Both the position numbers and the translations under genes were made by a program. Shown here piece by piece: positions 51,782-59,815 of a stretch of 64,000 nucleotides of DNA. Below the pieces are notes generated by a model. That model had not been told where the DNA came from and searched no databases. It saw only the letters and a program-made list of their open reading frames with translations. How positions within the stretch are numbered: position 1 is the first letter of the stretch; each line of letters starts with the position of its first letter. The stretch covers positions 160,763 through 224,762 of the forward strand of contig NZ_LIPD01000003.1 in the NCBI RefSeq assembly GCF_001905545.1, read 5' to 3'. The stretch is from Streptomyces sp. CB02056 (GTDB lineage: Bacteria; Actinomycetota; Actinomycetes; Streptomycetales; Streptomycetaceae).

Positions 51782-53754
51782 TGCTCGGCTCCTTCTGAGG
51801 TCGGACCGGTGCTCGGGTCACCGGGGTCGCGGTCGGCGGTGGTGTCGCCGGGGGTGGTGGCGGTCCTGCCACCGGTGGCGCTCATGCCGGTGGTGCCGGT
51901 CGTGCCGGTGGTGCTGTCGCTGTTTCCGGGGGTGGTCCGGCCGGGTGCGGAGCCGGCGGCCTCCTCGCGCTCGGCCCGGGCCACGGCGGCCCGGCCGGAG
52001 TCGGTGCCCTGCTGCAGCGCCTGCCAGTGGGCGGCGGCCTGCTCGGGGGTGCGCGCGGCCGCGCGGGCGGGAGCGGGCTTCGCGGCGGCCGGCCGTACGG
52101 CGGCGGGCTGCTCGGCGGCCAGCGGACGGCGGCGGCGCCGGGTCGGCAAGCCGGTGCCGTCGTCGGCCGCGGACGCGTCCGTCGAGGGGGTGTCCGTCGC
52201 GGGGGTGTCCGTCGCGGGGGTGTCCGTCGCGGGGGCGTCCGGGCCGGGCTCGGCCGGGACGGACGCACCCGCCTGGCCCTCCCCCGCCGGGCCGTCCGCG
52301 ACCGGGCCGTCCGCGACCGGGTCGGGCACCACGCGGATGGCCGGGGCCGGGTGCGGGCCCGGCTGGTTGTGGCGGTCGGCGAGCCGCGGGCCGTCCTGCT
52401 CGTCCGCGTCGCGCATCGGCGGGACGGCCGCGACGGTGGGCGCCGGGGCCGGGCCGGAGCCGGCCCGCAGCGGCAGCGGGGTGAGCACCGACAGCGGCTG
52501 CTCGTCGTCCACGACGGTCACCAGCGCGGCCGGGATGCGCAGGATGGTCCGCATGCCGCCGTACGGCGAGGGCTCGATGTGACAGGAGAAGCCGTACTGG
52601 CGGGCCAGCTTGCCGATCACCGCGAAGCCGGTCTTGGGCGGGTTGCCGAGCTCGGTGAGCAGCATGTCGGGCGGGCCGGCCAGCAGCCGGCGGGCGCGGC
52701 GCAGCTGGTCCTCGTCCATGCCGATGCCGCTGTCGTCGATGATCACCAGCGCGCCGCGGCCGCCCTGCTGGACGGTGACCGGGACGTCGGTCTCCGGGTG
52801 GGAGCAGGCGGTGGCGTTGGCGAGCAGCTCGGCGATGGTGACGGCGATCGGCTCGGCGGCCCGGGCGACCACGGCGAGGCGCTGCTCGCGCAGGTGGTTG
52901 GCGACCTTGATCCGGGCGTAGCCGGGCACCCGGGAGAGCGCGCCGACGACCACCTCGGCGAGCGGCGAGTCGGTGCGGGCCAGGCCCGGCCAGGCCTCGC
53001 AGAGCACCGCGATGGTCTGGATCCGGCGCAGCGCGACCTCGTTGCGGAAGTCGACCTCCAGCAGCCGGGGGTCGTCGTTCTCGTGCTGGAGCTGCTGGAC
53101 CAGGCTCTGGATCTGGTACAGCAGGGTCTGGATCCGGGAGGTGGCGCCGCGCATGGCGGCGCGGGCGGCGGCGTCCACCCGCTCGCGCTCGTCGGCGAGG
53201 GCGGCCTGGGCGGCGTCCAGGACGCCCTGCAACGCCCGGACCGCCTCCGGGCCGACAGCCTGCGGGTCCAGCGGGCCGACCAGCGGGGCGTTGCCGTGGG
53301 TGAGCCGTACGGCGGTGGCGGCGACCCGCTCCTGGGCGAGGTGGCCGATCTCGGCGAGCAGCGCGGTGCCGCGCGCCTCGGCCTCGGCGAGCGCGCGCTC
53401 GGCCTGCTCGGCCCGGGCGGTCGCGGCGGAGCCCTGCTGCATGGCGTCCCGGACGGTGTCCTGCGCCTGCCGGGCCGCCTCCTGCGCCTCGCGGACGCTG
53501 TCCTCGGCGGCCCGGGTGCGCTCCTCAGCCCGCCGGGCCTCCTCGGCGGAGCGCCGGGCGGCCTCCTGCGCGTCGCGCTGCTGCTGCTCCGCGCGGGCGA
53601 GCCGGCCCTCGGCGGTCCGGGCGCGCTCCTCGCCCCGGCCGAGCGCGGTCTCGGCGGCCGTCGCCCGGGTGACGGCGACGGCCCGGCCGCGGGCGAGCAC
53701 GGCCGCGGCCGCGGCGGCGACCAGCGCCAGGACGATCAGCGCGATCTGCGTCAT
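51778..53754 (-). CDS. cvnA: CvnA, conservon sensor histidine kinase-like protein
   Basis: A 658-residue protein. One N-terminal membrane helix (about residues 4-22), a long Ala/Glu/Arg coiled coil (about 40-150), a dimerisation/phosphoacceptor-like region (LLYQIQSLVQQLQHEN), a HATPase domain with N-box ELLANATACS and G1 IIDDSGIGMDEDQL, and a disordered Pro/Ala/Thr tail of about 230 residues. The tail contains ATDTP repeated three times from an exact 15-bp tandem repeat. It lacks an extracytoplasmic sensor domain. First gene of the five-gene conservon. Confidence 0.93.
   Translation of the reverse strand: MTQIALIVLALVAAAAAAVLARGRAVAVTRATAAETALGRGEERARTAEGRLARAEQQQRDAQEAARRSAEEARRAEERTRAAEDSVREAQEAARQAQDTVRDAMQQGSAATARAEQAERALAEAEARGTALLAEIGHLAQERVAATAVRLTHGNAPLVGPLDPQAVGPEAVRALQGVLDAAQAALADERERVDAAARAAMRGATSRIQTLLYQIQSLVQQLQHENDDPRLLEVDFRNEVALRRIQTIAVLCEAWPGLARTDSPLAEVVVGALSRVPGYARIKVANHLREQRLAVVARAAEPIAVTIAELLANATACSHPETDVPVTVQQGGRGALVIIDDSGIGMDEDQLRRARRLLAGPPDMLLTELGNPPKTGFAVIGKLARQYGFSCHIEPSPYGGMRTILRIPAALVTVVDDEQPLSVLTPLPLRAGSGPAPAPTVAAVPPMRDADEQDGPRLADRHNQPGPHPAPAIRVVPDPVADGPVADGPAGEGQAGASVPAEPGPDAPATDTPATDTPATDTPSTDASAADDGTGLPTRRRRRPLAAEQPAAVRPAAAKPAPARAAARTPEQAAAHWQALQQGTDSGRAAVARAEREEAAGSAPGRTTPGNSDSTTGTTGTTGMSATGGRTATTPGDTTADRDPGDPSTGPTSEGAEQ
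52186..52230. repeat. 15-bp tandem repeat x3 inside cvnA
   Basis: GGGGGTGTCCGTCGC at 52186-52200, 52201-52215 and 52216-52230, in frame, encoding ATDTP units in the disordered tail of CvnA. Copy number could vary between strains without breaking the frame. Confidence 0.85.
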
Positions 53755-53861
53755 CGAAGTCCTCGGGGGTGCTTGCGGGGTGGACCGGGTGGTGCGGCCG
53801 GGACGACCGGGCGACGGGGCCGGACGGGATCAGGATCGGGCGGTGCCGGGCCCTGGCGGGG

Positions 53862-54872
53862 TCAGGGCCGGGCGGTGCGCGGGCGCTGGGCGCGGGCCTC
53901 GTCCTCGGCCAGTTCCCGGGCCACCAGGGCGACCTGGCCCAGGGCCTCCAGGGCGCCGGGGGCCGCCGAGCCGTCCAGGTGCCGGTACTCGGCCGCGACG
54001 GTGATCACCAGCCGCTCGGGCAGGCCGAGTTCGGGGTGGCGCTGCTCGGCTATCACCCGCCGGGCGGCGTCCAGCGCGGGTATCCCGGCGGCGTGCAGGG
54101 CGTGGGCGCGCTCGCGCACGTAGGCGAGGTAGCCGATGTGCTCGCGGACGCCGTCACGGTCGAGCACCGGGCCGTGGCCGGGGACGAAGATCTCCGCGCC
54201 GGTGGCCAGGGCCTGCTCGCAGGCGCCGATGACGTTCTCCAGCGGTCCGGCCCAGTGCGAGGGGTGGTCGCCGGGCTGCTCGGGCGTCGAGGAGAAGATC
54301 ACGTCGCCGGTGAACACCGCGCGCTGGTGCGGGAGGTGGACCAGCAGGTCGCCGCCGGTGTGGGCGGCGGGCAGGCTGGTGATCCGCACCGGGTAGCGGC
54401 CGACGGTCAGTTCCAGCTCGCCGGTGAAGACGGTGTCGGGGCGCACCGGCTCGGTGCCGGACCAGTCGAACTGCCCGAAGTGCTCCTTCAGGTAGCCGCC
54501 GAGCGGCGAGTCCGGGTCGCTGTTGGCGACCAGCGCGTGCTGCTGCTGCGGGGTGGGCTCCCAGTGGATGTGCTCCAGCGCCTCGCGGGTGGCGATCACC
54601 TCGGCGTCCGGCAGCACCCCGGCGCCCCACAGGTGGTCCCCGTTGGCGTGGGTGACGACCACCCGGTCGACCCCGACCCCGTCCGGCAGCAGCCGCCGGC
54701 TCGCGGCGAGGAACTCCCCGGCCATCGAGGGGTCGTACGGCGTGTCGATCCAGAGCGCGGTGGTCTCCGAGGCCAGCAGGCCGCAGTTGGCCAGGCCCCA
54801 CCCCCGCTTCGGCGGGAGCCACACGTACAGGTCCTCGGCAATCGCGCTCACGTTCGCACGGCTGATCGTCAT
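53862..54872 (-). CDS. MBL-fold metallo-hydrolase with HxNxDH motif
   Basis: A 336-residue metallo-beta-lactamase-fold protein. The usual HxHxDH zinc motif reads HANGDH here, so the second ligand His is Asn; AAHTGGDLLVHLP, VFTGDVIFSS and FVPGHGPVLD supply the rest of the site. A C-terminal helical extension follows the fold. The ATG at 54870-54872 was chosen; CATAAT lies 7 nt upstream on the minus strand and no Shine-Dalgarno is seen, so the mRNA may be leaderless. Substrate unknown. Confidence 0.88.
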   Translation of the reverse strand: MTISRANVSAIAEDLYVWLPPKRGWGLANCGLLASETTALWIDTPYDPSMAGEFLAASRRLLPDGVGVDRVVVTHANGDHLWGAGVLPDAEVIATREALEHIHWEPTPQQQHALVANSDPDSPLGGYLKEHFGQFDWSGTEPVRPDTVFTGELELTVGRYPVRITSLPAAHTGGDLLVHLPHQRAVFTGDVIFSSTPEQPGDHPSHWAGPLENVIGACEQALATGAEIFVPGHGPVLDRDGVREHIGYLAYVRERAHALHAAGIPALDAARRVIAEQRHPELGLPERLVITVAAEYRHLDGSAAPGALEALGQVALVARELAEDEARAQRPRTARP

Positions 54873-54879
54873 GTGCGCG

Positions 54880-54885
54880 ATTATG
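54880..54885 (-). promoter_or_regulatory. -10-like CATAAT placed for a leaderless MBL hydrolase mRNA
   Basis: CATAAT on the minus strand, then 7 nt, then ATG. The best -35 candidate (TTGCTC) is about 20 nt further upstream, longer than usual. Confidence 0.55.
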
Positions 54886-55092
54886 CCCAGGTCGTGACAG
54901 GAGTGGAGCAAAACCATTACAGTTCAAGCCACTTCGCGCCCGAAGCAGCCCGGGCTGTCCCGATTCGTCCCACGTGGTCTGGACCACATCTGGCCGAAGT
55001 GGCCCGGCCCCCGCCACTGCGAAACCGGGGGCGAAACGGGCACGGCTACAGGTACGGGCGCGGGCCGCGTCCGGGGACGCGGCCCGGCGGCG

Positions 55093-56052
55093 TCAGGCGT
55101 CCTGCTCCGACGGCCGCCCCAGCCGCTTGATCCCCTTGCGCTCCGCCGCGCAGCGCTCGTAGCCCAGCCAGGCGTTGATCGCCAACATCGGCCCGTTGGT
55201 CGTGTCGTTGCTGGTGTACGCGTGCCGGAGGCCCGCCTCGGCGGCGAGCCGCAGGGACTCCAGCTTGGCCGACTTGGTCAGCCCGCGGCCGCGGAACTCC
55301 CGGTGGCAGGCGGTGAACGCGGACCAGTAGCGGTCCACCCCGTCGGTCTGCACCATGCTGAACGCGGCCGGCCGGCCGTCCACCACGGCGACGACGCTCA
55401 GGGCCAGGTCCCGGTCCGGCCGGTTCCAGTCGTCGCGCAGCCAGTCCTCGTACTCCAGGGCGTCCATCGGCACCTCGCTGCCGGGCTCGTCCAGGATGGC
55501 GTCCGCCTCGACCAGGAACACCGGGTGCGGGTCGGCCGCCCAGTCCGCGGCCGGGCGCAGCTCGACGCCGGGCGGCCGTACGGGCGCCGGCGGCAGCGGC
55601 AGCGCCAGGTCCCGTCCGGCGAACTGCATGGTGCGCCCGAGCCGGTACCCCCGGGCGGTGGCGAAGGCCACCGAGGCGGGCTCGTCGTCCATCCAGGTGT
55701 GCAGTTCCGTCACCCCGTGCCCGACCAGGTGCCGTTCGGCCGCGGCCAGCAGCGCGGTGGCCGCGCCGCGCCGCCGGAACCCGGGCAGCACACTGCCGTT
55801 GGCGTAGCCGACACCCGCGACCGACGTCCCGAGCACCACCCCGCAGCGCACCGCGCCGACCACCCGGCCGTCCAGCTCGGCGACGAAGGTGCGGAAGTGC
55901 TCCTCGGGGCTCGGCCGGCCGTTCAGCCAGAGCAGGGTCTCGGCGGAGAGCACCAGGTGCTCACGCCCGGCCCGGTGGGCCGCGGCCACGGCCTCGGCGT
56001 CCTCGGGACGGAAGTCCCGGATCGTCAGGGGGGAGGAATTCGAAGAAGTCAT
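55093..56052 (-). CDS. Double-domain GNAT acetyltransferase
   Basis: A 319-residue protein with two GNAT-like halves. The N-terminal half has the acetyl-CoA loop PGFRRRGAATALLAAAE and ATARGYRLGRTM; the C-terminal half has CHREFRGRGLTKSAKLESL and NDTTNGPMLAINAWLGY, the latter typical of tandem-GNAT proteins. Both acetyl-CoA loops look functional. Substrate not deducible. Divergent from the MNIO gene cluster. Confidence 0.88.
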   Translation of the reverse strand: MTSSNSSPLTIRDFRPEDAEAVAAAHRAGREHLVLSAETLLWLNGRPSPEEHFRTFVAELDGRVVGAVRCGVVLGTSVAGVGYANGSVLPGFRRRGAATALLAAAERHLVGHGVTELHTWMDDEPASVAFATARGYRLGRTMQFAGRDLALPLPPAPVRPPGVELRPAADWAADPHPVFLVEADAILDEPGSEVPMDALEYEDWLRDDWNRPDRDLALSVVAVVDGRPAAFSMVQTDGVDRYWSAFTACHREFRGRGLTKSAKLESLRLAAEAGLRHAYTSNDTTNGPMLAINAWLGYERCAAERKGIKRLGRPSEQDA

Positions 56053-56171
56053 GGATTCCCACGCTAGCCGCGCCCACCCGCCCGGCGCCTCCGATTTATC
56101 CGCCGGAGGGCACCCCCACCTGCGGGGGACGGCCCGGGCTCGGGACCCAAGTCCCTCACGACCGGAACGAC

Positions 56172-56188
56172 ATGCTCAAATAATGCTC
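56172..56188. repeat. ATGCTC direct repeat with 11-bp period
   Basis: ATGCTC (56172-56177) and ATGCTC (56183-56188) flank AAATA in an AT-rich island between the divergent GNAT and MNIO genes. An 11-bp period is typical of sites bound by tandem activators, but no specific regulator is indicated. Confidence 0.35.
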
Positions 56189-56319
56189 TGAGAAGACCGG
56201 GTGAGGCTTGGCAGCCACCCCACCCGGGGACATCCTCAGCAACACGGCCGCACGGGTCCGGCGACGACGCCGCACCGGTCGACGGCTCTCCCACCCGGCC
56301 CTCCGAAGGGGGCGAACCG

Positions 56320-57231
56320 ATGACTTCCCCTGCCCTGGCCACCGCACCCCGGGACACCGCGCCCCAGGACGCCGCACCGCTGGCGACCGCGCCCCGGGAC
56401 ACCGCCTCCCGGGACGCCGCGCCCCGCCTGGGCGTCGGCCTCGGCTGGCGCGGCGAGATCGACACCGTGGTCGAGCGCCAGCCCGGCCTGGACTGGGTCG
56501 AGGTGGTCGCCGAGAACATCTGCGCCGACCACCTGCCCGACTCCCTGACCGTCCTGCGCGGACGCGGCGTCACCGTCGTCCCGCACGGCGTCGGCCTCGG
56601 CCTCGGCGGCGCCGACCTGCCCGACCCCGCCCGCCTCGCCCGGCTCGCCGAGGCCGCGCTGGCGCTCGGCTCCCCGCTGGTCACCGAGCACCTGGCGTTC
56701 GTCCGGGCCGGCGGCCTGGAGGCCGGCCACCTGCTGCCCGTCCCCCGCACCCGGGACTCGCTGCGGGTGATCGCCGAGAACGTCCGGATCGCCCAGGACC
56801 AGCTGCCGGTGCCGCTCGCCCTGGAGAACATCGCCGCCCAGCTCGCCTGGCCGGACGACGAGTTCACCGAGGGCCAGTTCCTAGCCGAGCTGGTCGAGCG
56901 CACCGGCGTCCGGCTGCTGATCGACGTCGCCAACCTGCACACCAACCGGGTCAACCTCGGCATCGACCCGGCCGCCGAGCTCGACCGCCTGCCGCTGGAG
57001 GCGCTCGCCTACGTCCACGTCGCGGGCGGCACCCTGGTCGACGGCGTCTGGCACGACACCCACGCCCACCCCGTCACCGAGCCGGTGCTGGAGGTGCTGG
57101 CCGAGCTGTGCGCGCGGACCGCCCCGCCCGGGGTCCTGCTGGAGCGGGACGCCAACTTCCCGCCGCCCAGCGAGCTGGCCGGTGAACTGGACGCCATCCG
57201 CCGGGTGCTGGAGGGGAGCACCCGACGATGA
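56320..57231 (+). CDS. MNIO (DUF692, TglH/MbnB-type) multinuclear iron oxidase
   Basis: A 303-residue DUF692 TIM-barrel protein. Members (MbnB, TglH) use two or three iron ions to rearrange cysteine residues in peptides. Candidate ligands are visible: His89 (VVPHGVG), Glu123-His124 (VTEHLAF), Glu169-Asn170 (ALENIAAQ), Asp202, Asn205 and His207 (IDVANLHTN), His233 (YVHVAGG), Asp246/His248/His250 (HDTHAHP) and Glu275. A repetitive 35-residue Ala/Pro/Asp lead precedes the barrel. The stop overlaps the next gene by 4 nt. With a Cys-rich neighbour protein, peptide modification is the natural inference. Confidence 0.9.
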   Translation: MTSPALATAPRDTAPQDAAPLATAPRDTASRDAAPRLGVGLGWRGEIDTVVERQPGLDWVEVVAENICADHLPDSLTVLRGRGVTVVPHGVGLGLGGADLPDPARLARLAEAALALGSPLVTEHLAFVRAGGLEAGHLLPVPRTRDSLRVIAENVRIAQDQLPVPLALENIAAQLAWPDDEFTEGQFLAELVERTGVRLLIDVANLHTNRVNLGIDPAAELDRLPLEALAYVHVAGGTLVDGVWHDTHAHPVTEPVLEVLAELCARTAPPGVLLERDANFPPPSELAGELDAIRRVLEGSTRR

Positions 57232-57668
57232 CCGACCTGACCGGGACCGCACGGGACACCGCCGACCAGGACCTCGCCGCCGCCCGGCGGCGCCTGGCCC
57301 GGCGCCAGGAGGAGCTGCTGGCCGCCCTGGTGGCCGGCGGCCCCGTCCCGCCCGGCTTCGACGAACGCCAGGTCCGCGCCCAGTCCACCGGCCTGGCCGC
57401 CAAGCGGCGGGACACCACCGCCAAGGTGGCCCCCGACCTGCCCCGTACGCTCGGGGCGGGGTACGGGCCGCTCTTCCTCGACTACGCCCGCTCCCACCCG
57501 CAGACCGGCGGCTACCGGGCCGACGCCCGGGCCTTCGCGCAGTGGGTGCTCACCGACGGCGGCCCGCTCGCCGCCGACCACCGCCGGGCCCTGGAGCAGT
57601 GGCTCCACCCGGCCCCCGTACGACCGCCGGGCCCGCTCACCCGCCTGCGCCGGGCCCTGCGCCGGTAA
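57228..57668 (+). CDS. Probable partner protein of the MNIO enzyme
   Basis: A 146-residue helical protein: [20 protein letters not shown], then [22 protein letters not shown], then [33 protein letters not shown]. The pattern resembles small DUF2063/MbnC-like proteins that bind MNIO enzymes and their substrates, but similarity is weak and this is inference from position. It overlaps the MNIO gene by 4 nt, the tightest form of coupling, and ends in stop-bearing heptamer repeats. Confidence 0.75.
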   Translation: MTDLTGTARDTADQDLAAARRRLARRQEELLAALVAGGPVPPGFDERQVRAQSTGLAAKRRDTTAKVAPDLPRTLGAGYGPLFLDYARSHPQTGGYRADARAFAQWVLTDGGPLAADHRRALEQWLHPAPVRPPGPLTRLRRALRR

Positions 57669-57703
57669 CCGGTAACCGGTAGCCGGTAGCCGGTAGCCGG
57701 CAG
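57662..57703. repeat. Six tandem CCGGTAA/CCGGTAG heptamers at a gene end
   Basis: Two CCGGTAA, three CCGGTAG and one CCGGCAG units in a row. The first TAA (57666-57668) is the stop of the MNIO partner gene. The 7-nt period places TAA or TAG in all three frames. Confidence 0.88.
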
Positions 57704-57792
57704 CCGTCGACTGTCGGACACCCGGCCGGCCGTCGGCGACCGCGGGGCCACCGGGCCCTGACGAACCATCACCACCTCGGGGGGAACCGCCC

Positions 57793-58878
57793 ATGTGGCA
57801 CAACAGCTACTTCATCGTCCCGGCCGTCCTGCTGGCGGCCGCCGCGGTCCACGCGGTCCGGACCCGGCAGCGCATCGGCCAGGTCCGGTACGCCAAGGGC
57901 CTGCCCGGCCGCGGCCTGCCGCTGCTCGACACCGCGTTCCTGTCCGGCGGGCCGGCGCGGGTGTTCGACACCGCCCTGGTCCGGATGCACATGAGCGAGC
58001 AGGCCGTGGTCAGCCGCTCCGGCCTGGTCACGCTCACCGGCGCCAAGCCGTACGACGCGGTCGACAAGGCCGTCCAGGACGCCGTCGGACCGACCGGGAG
58101 CCGTCAGCTCGGCCCGCTGCGCCGCACCGTGATGCGCTCCACCGCCGTCCAGGAGATCGGCGACCGGCTCGCCGACCGCGGCCTGATGCGCCGCCCCGAG
58201 CGGCTGCGGCGGGCCCGCACCGCCCGCCGGCTGCTCTGGCTCGCGCTGCTCCTGGTGGCGGCCTCCATGGTGGCCGCCCCGCTGCTCGACGACGGCGCCG
58301 CCGGCCACGAGCGCCCGAAGCTCTGGATCCCGGTCATCCTGCTGATCGTGGGCGTCGTCTCGCTGCTCGTCACCCCGCTCGTCAAGAGCCGGATCACCCC
58401 GGCCGGGCAGCGCCAGCTGTCCCTGATGCAGGGGCCGTGGAAGCCCAATGCCGGGGTGTCGCCCCGGCTGGCCGGCGGCGCACTGCTGGGCGCGCTCGCG
58501 CTCGGCGGCCTGGCCGCCGCCGGGCTGGGGGAGCCGGAGCTGGAGGCCGCGATGCTGGCCGCGTCGACCGACGACGAGGAGTTCTTCCGGCAGGCCACCG
58601 CCGCGAACGGCTCCGCGACCTCCTCGTCCTCGTCGTCGGGCACGTCCGGGTCCTCCTGCTCCTCCGGCTCCGACGGTGGCTCCGCCGCCTGGTGCGGCTC
58701 CTCCGACTCCGGTTCCTCCGGCTCCTCCGGGTCCGGCTGCGGCTCGTCCGGCTGCGGGTCCTCCTCGGCGAGCTGCGGCTCCTCTTCCTCCAGCTGCGGC
58801 TCCAGCTCGTCGAGTTGCGGCTCCTCGTCGTCCTCCAGCTGCGGGTCGAGCTGCGGCGGTGGCGGCTGCGGCTCCTGA
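57793..58878 (+). CDS. TIGR04222-type membrane protein with Ser/Gly/Cys repeat tail
   Basis: A 361-residue protein. An N-terminal hydrophobic segment (about residues 7-20), a conserved region AFLSGGPARVFDTAL, two membrane helices (about 147-165 and 178-196), a Gly/Ala hydrophobic stretch (226-245), and from about 270 a tail of almost only Ser, Gly and Cys. The tail holds ten cysteines (289, 301, 316, 321, 328, 335, 342, 350, 354, 359), with CGSSSSS spaced by seven residues in the middle. The architecture fits the TIGR04222 family as I recall it. With the MNIO enzyme two genes upstream, the tail is the obvious candidate substrate. Confidence 0.88.
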   Translation: MWHNSYFIVPAVLLAAAAVHAVRTRQRIGQVRYAKGLPGRGLPLLDTAFLSGGPARVFDTALVRMHMSEQAVVSRSGLVTLTGAKPYDAVDKAVQDAVGPTGSRQLGPLRRTVMRSTAVQEIGDRLADRGLMRRPERLRRARTARRLLWLALLLVAASMVAAPLLDDGAAGHERPKLWIPVILLIVGVVSLLVTPLVKSRITPAGQRQLSLMQGPWKPNAGVSPRLAGGALLGALALGGLAAAGLGEPELEAAMLAASTDDEEFFRQATAANGSATSSSSSSGTSGSSCSSGSDGGSAAWCGSSDSGSSGSSGSGCGSSGCGSSSASCGSSSSSCGSSSSSCGSSSSSSCGSSCGGGGCGS

Positions 58879-58967
58879 CTCCGGCGGCACCCGGCGGATG
58901 TCACAGTTCGGTATCGCGAACCGGGAAGGCGTTCCGCGCGCAGTCGGCACAGGCATACAACAAGCCC

Positions 58968-59750
58968 ATGTGGTTGCTGTTCCTCATACCGGCCTGTGTC
59001 GCGGCTGTCCTGTCCTGCGTCCGACTGGTCCGGATGACCGCCACCGCCGACGCCCTCGCCGACCAGAACGGCCTGCGGCCCCCCGAAGCCGTGGGCATCG
59101 GCCTGTACGAGACCGCCTACCTGGCCGGCGGCCCGGGCCGGGTGGTCGAACTCGCCCTCGTCCTGATGGCCGGCCGCGGACGGCTCCACCTGGCGCACAC
59201 CGGCTGGACCACCGTGGTCGACCCCAGGGGCCGCAGCCGCCTGGAGCGGGCGGTCATCGCCACCGTCGGCCCCGAGGGCCAGTGCCGCACCGACGAGCTG
59301 CGCCAGGCGGTCGCCGAGCACCCCAACGTGCTGGAGATCGGCGCCCGGCTCGCCCTGGCCGGCCTGGCCACCCCGGCCCTGGTTCAGCGCAACACCGTGG
59401 TGGTGATCCGGCAGGTCCGGCACGCGCTGCTGCTGTCCCTGCTCCTGCTGGCCGCCTCGCTGGCCCTCGACGGCTTCACCGGCGGTGACACCCTCGCCCC
59501 GCTCGCCTGGTTCTCGCTGCCGCTGGTGCTCACCTCCGGCACCCTGCTGATGGCCCGCGTCGACGTCTACCCGTACACCCGCTGGGCCTCCCCGATCGGG
59601 CAGGAGGTGCTGCGCGAGGTCCGCCCGGCCCGCCAGCGCGGCCTGGCCGACGACGAGGAGCGCGAACTGCTCACCGCCGTCGCCATGAACGGCCCCGCCG
59701 CCCTGCCCGACGCCCGGCTCCGCGCCGCCCTGCGCCCGCACCGCGGCTAG
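58968..59750 (+). CDS. Second TIGR04222-type membrane protein, without the Cys tail
   Basis: A 260-residue paralogue of the preceding protein: N-terminal hydrophobic segment, TAYLAGGPGRVVELALVLM (matching AFLSGGPARVFDTALVRM of its neighbour), VLEIGARLALAGL, then two membrane helices (LLLSLLLLAASLAL and LAWFSLPLVLTSGTLLM). It stops at AMNGPAALPDARLRAAL, where the neighbour goes on to its Ser/Gly/Cys tail. It probably acts with the tailed protein, but its role is unknown. Confidence 0.85.
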   Translation: MWLLFLIPACVAAVLSCVRLVRMTATADALADQNGLRPPEAVGIGLYETAYLAGGPGRVVELALVLMAGRGRLHLAHTGWTTVVDPRGRSRLERAVIATVGPEGQCRTDELRQAVAEHPNVLEIGARLALAGLATPALVQRNTVVVIRQVRHALLLSLLLLAASLALDGFTGGDTLAPLAWFSLPLVLTSGTLLMARVDVYPYTRWASPIGQEVLREVRPARQRGLADDEERELLTAVAMNGPAALPDARLRAALRPHRG

Positions 59751-59802
59751 GGCGGCGGCCAACAGCCGGGAAAACCGGCTGCGCCGACCCCTCCCACCAG
59801 GG

Positions 59803-59808
59803 CAGACT
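59803..59808 (+). promoter_or_regulatory. -10-like CAGACT placed for a leaderless mRNA
   Basis: CAGACT, then 7 nt (CCCGCCC), then the ATG at 59816, with no Shine-Dalgarno. Same layout as several other genes in the window. Confidence 0.45.
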
Positions 59809-59815
59809 CCCGCCC

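Noticed and set aside
56320..57668. Reading the DUF692 gene pair as a bufferin (copper) locus
   Set aside because: Bufferin loci carry a small Cys-rich secreted precursor before the DUF692 gene; none is present, and the Cys-rich candidate here is the tail of a membrane protein.
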